The notes under the pieces were generated by a model. It did not search any database and was not told the origin of the DNA. It was given only the letters and a program-made list of their open reading frames with translations. Shown here one piece after another: positions 60,410-64,000 of a stretch of DNA of 64,000 bases; within the stretch, counting starts at the first letter, position 1, and every line of letters starts with the position of its first letter. Source of the stretch: Streptomyces malaysiensis subsp. samsunensis (GTDB lineage Bacteria; Actinomycetota; Actinomycetes; Streptomycetales; Streptomycetaceae). The translations under genes and the position numbers were made by a program. The stretch lies in assembly GCF_024519315.1 (NCBI RefSeq), contig NZ_JANIIC010000005.1, positions 214,364 through 278,363 of the forward strand, written 5' to 3'.

Positions 60410-60631
60410 GAGCACTCTGCGGGTGCCGTACGGAACGGGTCAAGACCTGTGCGCCAACTTTCCGTCGAGCGGCACCACATCCGGCACCGGCCCCTGGCGC
60501 GGGAATCACACAGGATTCAGCACACTTCCGCCTTTCGGGTGAATAAGGAGAGATGCCAATCACATGGGAGCGCCATCGGCCGAATAGTGAGCGAGGCAGC
60601 CGCGATGGACCGACGAAGGGTGACAGCAACC

Positions 60632-61147
60632 ATGCGCACTGAGGCCACCAAGCGAGTCGCACACGTCTTCTCCCTGTTCGACGCCAATGGCAACGGCATC
60701 CTTGAGGCCGATGACTTCGACCTCATGGCGGGCAATGTGGTCGAGGCCGCGCCCGACTCGGACGAGGCGGCGAAGGACGCGATGCGCGCGGCGTTCCGCC
60801 AGTACTGGACGACCCTGGTCACCGAACTGGACACCAACGACGACGGCAAGGTGAGCTACGAGGAGTACGTGGCCTGTGTGCTCTCGCCCGAGCGCTTCGA
60901 CACCACGATCGGCGTGTTCGCCGAGGCGCTCGCCGCGCTCGGCGACCCGGACGGCGACGGGCTCATCGAACGCCCCAGGTTCGTCGCGCTGATGCGGGCG
61001 ATCGGCTTCCAACCCGCGAACATCGACGCCCTCTTCGAAGCCTTCGACCCCTCGGACGACCGGATCCAGGTGGCGACCTGGGTGGCCGGGATCAAGGACT
61101 ACTACGCCCCGGACAAGGCGGGCATCCCGGGCGACCTCCTGGTCTAG
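60632..61147 (+). CDS. Calcium-binding EF-hand protein
   Basis: This 171-aa actinobacterial calcium sensor/buffer has four EF-hand regions. Loop 1 is DANGNGILEADD, loop 2 DTNDDGKVSYEE and loop 3 DPDGDGLIERPR, while loop 4 (DPSDDRIQVATW) lacks the final acidic residue and probably does not bind. The ATG at MRTEATKRVAH is preferred because it matches the usual start of the family; an in-frame ATG at 60605 with GAGG upstream is a real alternative. There is no signal peptide, so it is intracellular. Divergent from the LacI regulator across a 278-nt gap. Confidence 0.88.
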   Translation: MRTEATKRVAHVFSLFDANGNGILEADDFDLMAGNVVEAAPDSDEAAKDAMRAAFRQYWTTLVTELDTNDDGKVSYEEYVACVLSPERFDTTIGVFAEALAALGDPDGDGLIERPRFVALMRAIGFQPANIDALFEAFDPSDDRIQVATWVAGIKDYYAPDKAGIPGDLLV

Positions 61148-61276
61148 GGCACGGCGGCCCGAAACGGGAGTCGGCCAAGTGGCCACGGCGAGGACCGATG
61201 AGCTTTGCCCGCGGCCGCGGTCATACAGATGACCGCGCTCGCCGTCGCACTGCCCACCGAGCCACGAGGAACCGTC

Positions 61277-61729
61277 ATGACCGCTGACTCCGCCAACACC
61301 ACCGCCCACACCGCCACCGGCCCCGCCCCGTCGCCGGCCGTCTCCCGTCGGGCCGATATCGCGCTGTGGACCGGCCAGATCGCCCTCGCCCTGCTCTTCG
61401 CCGTCGGCAGCGGCCTCCCGAAGCTGGCCGGGATGTCGGCCGCCGCCGAGTCATTCGACCAGATCGGCTACGGCGACTGGTTTATGTACCTGGTCGGCGC
61501 CCTGGAAGTGGCCGGCGGCATCGGTCTGCTGATCCCACGCCTGGCCGGTCTCACCGCCCTGGCCCTGACCGGGCTCATGGTGGGCGCCGAGATCTTCACA
61601 TGGACCTACCTGGACACCACCTACTGGTACACCCCGCTCATCATCGCCGTGATCCTCGGCGGGATCGCCTACGGCCGCCGCCGAGCCACGGCCACACTCC
61701 TCGGGCAGCTCTCGCACCGTGCTCGATAG
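61277..61729 (+). CDS. DoxX-family membrane protein
   Basis: This 150-aa protein has a hydrophilic N-terminus of about 30 residues and four TM helices: IALWTGQIALALLFAVGSGLPKL, MYLVGALEVAGGIGLLIPRLAGLTALALTGLMVGA and WYTPLIIAVILGGIAYG. The GALEVAGGIGLLIP block is the DoxX signature. Members have been linked to redox stress and membrane quinone functions. The ATG follows CGAGGAACCGTC. It is convergent with the tRNA gene, separated by a strong terminator. Confidence 0.82.
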   Translation: MTADSANTTAHTATGPAPSPAVSRRADIALWTGQIALALLFAVGSGLPKLAGMSAAAESFDQIGYGDWFMYLVGALEVAGGIGLLIPRLAGLTALALTGLMVGAEIFTWTYLDTTYWYTPLIIAVILGGIAYGRRRATATLLGQLSHRAR

Positions 61730-61764
61730 GGCCGCGGCGGCCCTGAACCGTGCCGCGAAATGGC

Positions 61765-61796
61765 GCGAGCCCACTCCGCATGCGGAGTGGGCTCGC
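61765..61796. terminator. Palindromic terminator between DoxX gene and tRNA
   Basis: GCGAGCCCACTCCGCA and its exact complement give a 16-bp perfect inverted repeat, 6 nt beyond the 3' end of the leftward tRNA. It serves both convergent genes. Confidence 0.85.
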
Positions 61797-61802
61797 CCTC
61801 TG

Positions 61803-61872
61803 AGCGCTGGGCAGGGCTTGCACCTGCATCTCCCCGCAGGAAGCGGGGCGTCTTGCCTTGGACCACCAACGC
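61803..61872 (-). tRNA. tRNA-Gly(UCC)-like gene with GUGC T-arm
   Basis: A 70-nt cloverleaf folds cleanly on the minus strand. Acceptor GCGTTGG pairs with CCAGCGC (7 bp, one G-U). The D arm is GTC/GAC with GG in the loop. Anticodon arm CCCCG-CTTCCTG-CGGGG gives anticodon TCC (Gly), followed by a 4-nt variable loop and T arm GCAGG-TGCAAGC-CCTGC. CCA is not encoded. The T loop reads TGC where nearly all elongator tRNAs have TTC, and the D stem is only 3 bp. A promoter-like TACACT is about 42 nt upstream and a perfect terminator follows. Found by manual folding; a covariance-model score would settle it. Confidence 0.8.
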
Positions 61873-61913
61873 GTGACCGGCTGCCCGAAGTTCGGGCGAG
61901 CACGACAAGATCG

Positions 61914-61919
61914 AGTGTA
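61914..61919 (-). promoter_or_regulatory. Candidate -10 box of the tRNA gene
   Basis: TACACT on the minus strand, 42 nt before the tRNA 5' end; no convincing -35 box was found. Confidence 0.4.
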
Positions 61920-61943
61920 GCGCACCGCAACCTCGACCACGCC

Positions 61944-62010
61944 CGGCCCACCGGGCCACCGGCCCACCCGTCCACCGGGCCACCGGGCCACCGGGCCACC
62001 GGGCCACCGC
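61944..62010. repeat. CCACCGGG tandem repeat
   Basis: An 8-bp unit CCACCGGG is repeated in tandem, at first imperfectly (with CCGTCCACC) and then at least four times exactly. It ends 15 nt before the SRPBCC gene. Confidence 0.9.
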
Positions 62011-62024
62011 AAGAACTGATCGCC

Positions 62025-62516
62025 ATGTCGCAATCCGACGCATGTCCTCGCACGTCAACGCGGCCCTACGTTCAAGCGGTGGCATACACCTACACCGTGA
62101 CGGCGCATTCACACGCCGACCCCGACGCCGTCTTCTCGATCCTGCTCCGGCCGGGGTCGTGGCCCCTGTGGTCGCGGATCGACGCCGCGGAGGTCGAAGT
62201 CGGCGATCCGGGCGATCCGCAGCAGGCCGGGGACATCAGAATCTTCCGTACCGGCAGGGCCGTCTCGCATGAGCGAATCGTCGAGCTGATCACCGACAAG
62301 CGGTTCGCGTACGAGAATGTGAACGGGCCGTTCCGGTCTTACCAAGGCGCCGTCGAACTGACACGGTCATGTGGCGGCGGCACCGACATCGTCTGGTCCG
62401 CACACTTCGCCCCCAAGTTGCCGCTGTCCGGCCCCTTTTGGCGTTGGTACCTGACCCGCTTCATGCAAGGCATGGCCGATGGCCTCGCCAAGCACGCGCA
62501 GGACAGTAGGCACTGA
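62025..62516 (+). CDS. SRPBCC (polyketide-cyclase/START-like) protein
   Basis: This 163-aa protein has the helix-grip fold pattern of SRPBCC proteins: AYTYTVTAHSHADPDAVFSILLRPGSWPLW, IDAAEVEVGDPG, IRIFRTGRAVSHERIVELI and the C-terminal helix FWRWYLTRFMQGMADGLAKHA. It probably binds a hydrophobic ligand. The start is uncertain: the ATG used here adds 18 poorly conserved residues, while GTG at 62079 starts close to the usual N-terminus. Neither has a good ribosome binding site, which may reflect expression from a leader across the preceding repeat. Confidence 0.78.
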   Translation: MSQSDACPRTSTRPYVQAVAYTYTVTAHSHADPDAVFSILLRPGSWPLWSRIDAAEVEVGDPGDPQQAGDIRIFRTGRAVSHERIVELITDKRFAYENVNGPFRSYQGAVELTRSCGGGTDIVWSAHFAPKLPLSGPFWRWYLTRFMQGMADGLAKHAQDSRH

Positions 62517-62538
62517 CGCGCGAACAGGCCGATGCGGC

Positions 62539-62907
62539 TCAGGCCGAGCGGAGGCAGAAGGGGTGTCCGGCGGGGCTGGCGTAGACCCGGCCGCCGTTCC
62601 GCGCCGCGGGGTCTACGTCGTCCGTGGGGTTCAGCCGACGTGCGCCCGCGTCGAGCGCCAGTCTGTCCGCCGCCGCCAGGTCGTCCGTCGTCAGATCGAT
62701 GTGCATCTGCTGCGAGTCGCCGTCCGGCCACTTCGGGGGGACATGCCCCTCGGCCCGCTGGATCACGAGGACCGGGAACCCGTCGATCCGGAGGAAGTGG
62801 TGGGTCGCGGTCTTCGCGATCGAGCCGCCCAGCAGCCGGTGCCAGAACGCGCTCTCGGGATCCGGCTCGGCAGCGTCGATGATCACTGCGCCGAGGTCGA
62901 TGTTCAT
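62539..62907 (-). CDS. VOC-superfamily (glyoxalase-like) protein
   Basis: This 122-aa vicinal-oxygen-chelate protein shows the paired beta-alpha-beta-beta-beta layout: MNIDLGAVIIDAAEPDPESAFWHRLLGG, FLRIDGFPVLVIQRAEG, then QQMHIDLTTDDLAAADRLALDAGAR and GRVYASPAGHPFCLRS. It resembles glyoxalase/bleomycin-resistance-like dioxygenase folds without a complete catalytic metal set, so it may be a binding protein. It lies 36 nt downstream of the SDR gene on the same strand and is probably co-transcribed with it. Confidence 0.82.
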   Translation of the reverse strand: MNIDLGAVIIDAAEPDPESAFWHRLLGGSIAKTATHHFLRIDGFPVLVIQRAEGHVPPKWPDGDSQQMHIDLTTDDLAAADRLALDAGARRLNPTDDVDPAARNGGRVYASPAGHPFCLRSA

Positions 62908-62943
62908 GCTCGTTTCTCCGTACTCCCCCGCTCGGGCTTGATG

Positions 62944-63717
62944 TCAGACCACCGGGATGATGCCGCCGTCGACCCGGAACTCGGCTCCCGTGAGCCACTT
63001 CGCACGGCCGGACGCGAGGAAGGCGATCATCTCCGCCACGTCCTCGGGATCGCCGGGCCGCCCCATCGGCACCTTCAGGTGATCCACGATCTGCCGTGTG
63101 ACCTCGTCCATGCCGACGCCCTGCCGATCGGCGAGGTGCCGGAGGTGCTCGACCGCGCCCTCGGTGGCCACGAAGCCCGGCAGGACGCACACCACCCGCA
63201 CCCCGTGCTCGCCCACCTCGGTCGCCAGCTCACGGCTGTACACGTTGAGTGCCGCCTTCGCCGCCGCGTAGGACACTTCGGTGCGCTGCGGCAGGCGGCT
63301 GGCGATCGACGAGACGTGCACGACCACGCCGGAACCCCGCTCGACCATCCCCGGCACCAGAATCCGGTCCAGCCGGACGGCACTGAGCAGGTTCATCTCC
63401 AGGTCCGCACGCCATGAGTCGTCGGACCGCTCGAGGGTCGACACCGGGGCGCTCGCCGCGCCCGCGTTGTCGACCAGGACATCCACCCCGCCCACGCTGT
63501 CGAGGACCCGTCTGCCGAGCTCCGCCACTCCTTGGTCCGTCGCGAGGTCCGCGGGGATGAAAGTGGCGGGCAGATCCTCCGGAGGCGTGCCGCGCGAGGC
63601 GGTCAGCACCGTCGCGCCCGCGGCGGCGAATCGACGGACGGTCGCCTCGCCCAGACCGCGGCTGCCACCGGTGACCAGCACCCGAAGGCCGCTGAGCCCC
63701 TCTTCCGGAACCGTCAT
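62944..63717 (-). CDS. Short-chain dehydrogenase/reductase
   Basis: This 257-aa classical SDR has VLVTGGSRGLGEATVRRF (cofactor loop), DNAGAASAPVSTL, catalytic Ser in VHVSSIASRLP, YAAAKAALN (Tyr and Lys) and WLTGAEFRVDGGIIPVV at the end. The substrate is unknown. It is divergent from a TetR gene, with a long inverted repeat covering the shared promoter, so it is probably repressed by that TetR. The first residues EEGLSGLRVLV follow a normal ATG with GGAG upstream. Confidence 0.88.
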   Translation of the reverse strand: MTVPEEGLSGLRVLVTGGSRGLGEATVRRFAAAGATVLTASRGTPPEDLPATFIPADLATDQGVAELGRRVLDSVGGVDVLVDNAGAASAPVSTLERSDDSWRADLEMNLLSAVRLDRILVPGMVERGSGVVVHVSSIASRLPQRTEVSYAAAKAALNVYSRELATEVGEHGVRVVCVLPGFVATEGAVEHLRHLADRQGVGMDEVTRQIVDHLKVPMGRPGDPEDVAEMIAFLASGRAKWLTGAEFRVDGGIIPVV

Positions 63718-63734
63718 GGAAGTGCTCCTCCAGT

Positions 63735-63785
63735 AAGATGAACCTGACTCCGGAAACCATACACAAGCGGAGTCCGATTCACCTT
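63735..63785. promoter_or_regulatory. Long imperfect palindrome in the SDR/TetR promoter
   Basis: AAGATGAACCTGACTCCGG and GCGGAGTCCGATTCACCTT are imperfect inverted arms (about 15 of 19 pairs), 13 nt apart. They cover the whole region between the divergent genes, as expected for a TetR operator. Confidence 0.7.
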
Positions 63786-63796
63786 ATGGAGGACTG

Positions 63797-64000
63797 TTGC
63801 CGTCGTCACGTCCGCTGCGCGCTGATGCGCGGCGCAACCGCGAAGCGCTCCTGGCCGCGGCACGGGAGGCGTTCCTCACCGGCGAGGCCGACGCCCATGT
63901 GGAAGAGATCGCCCGGCGGGCCGGAGTGGCGGTCGGGGCGCTCTACCCCCCCTTCGAGACCCCCGAAGCCCTCGTCGGGGGGGGCTACCGCCCGGAGGGC
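63797..64000 (+). CDS. TetR-family regulator, cut by the window edge
   Basis: Only the first 68 codons are in view. TTG start behind GGAGG. The protein begins PSSRPLRADARRNREALLAAAREAFL and continues with the TetR helix-turn-helix VEEIARRAGVAVGALY. After that the sequence departs from the family: PPFETPEALVGGGYRPEG appears where RHFPTREALVEAVYRDE-like residues are expected, each change making a C or G run longer. This looks like degraded base calls near a sequence end. It is divergent from the SDR gene. Confidence 0.7.
   Translation, partial: MPSSRPLRADARRNREALLAAAREAFLTGEADAHVEEIARRAGVAVGALYPPFETPEALVGGGYRPEG

Overview
The window is very GC-rich throughout, uses ATG, GTG and TTG starts after purine-rich ribosome binding sites, and is dense with regulators, secreted enzymes with Sec- or Tat-type leaders and translationally coupled operons (ATGA/GTGA overlaps). 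This points to Streptomyces or a close actinomycete relative. The many accessory enzymes, one-component regulators, gene remnants and short intergenic repeats look like a chromosome arm rather than the core. No transposase, integrase, CRISPR array or rRNA was seen. One tRNA gene is present.

Layout. 0-9 kb: a secreted GH16 glucanase, then a leftward five-gene polyol/ketose operon (HAD phosphatase, 2-hydroxyacid dehydrogenase, FGGY kinase, DAK-type kinase, RpiB-type isomerase). Every gene in it overlaps the next by 4 nt. A DeoR regulator and a polyol permease are divergent from it and share a candidate operator. 9-13 kb: a GH64-type glucanase behind a LacI-type palindrome, then a partly decayed second kinase/dehydrogenase locus (N-truncated FGGY kinase, histidine phosphatase, dehydrogenase without a clear start and with a 15-bp minisatellite). 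12.8-15.2 kb: a DGPF protein/ECF42 sigma pair and a deletion scar joining an MBL-hydrolase remnant to a CGNR remnant. 15.3-24.1 kb: regulator/enzyme pairs (AraC with SDR and hydrolase, PadR with SGNH hydrolase, SDR with TetR) and an amidohydrolase. 24.2-38.3 kb: secreted hydrolases, LysR/YeiH, HxlR/thioesterase, an UppP operon whose last gene is a chimera, a GT4 glycosyltransferase, a BlaI/M56 pair, a Tap-like peptidase and two tandem-domain universal stress proteins. 38.3-44.4 kb: a leftward catabolic operon (flavin monooxygenase, RidA, DUF1028, M20 hydrolase, MHS transporter, LysR).

44.7-49.7 kb is the most unusual region. A Crp/Fnr-type regulator is followed by a three-gene operon encoding a class III nucleotidyl-cyclase-like protein, a P-loop NTPase and a possible SPFH-like protein. 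The cyclase and the NTPase share a nearly identical 15-residue Asn/Gly-rich motif, NGN(I/V)NTG(S/T)VHGGQ(R/S)V. This suggests motif-based recruitment, as in bacterial amyloid-signalling or NLR-like conflict systems, with a cyclic nucleotide as a possible second messenger. The function is inferred, not shown.

49.8-60.4 kb: a secreted HAD phosphatase, a lipoprotein hydrolase, and a leftward LacI-headed cluster (FAD oxidoreductase, HyuA-type ATPase, zincin-like protein, permease, Tat-exported beta-propeller enzyme). 60.6-64 kb: an EF-hand protein, a DoxX protein, a tRNA-Gly(UCC)-like gene with GUGC in place of GUUC in its T arm, an SRPBCC protein, a VOC protein and an SDR divergent from a TetR gene cut by the window edge. 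The last bases look degraded.
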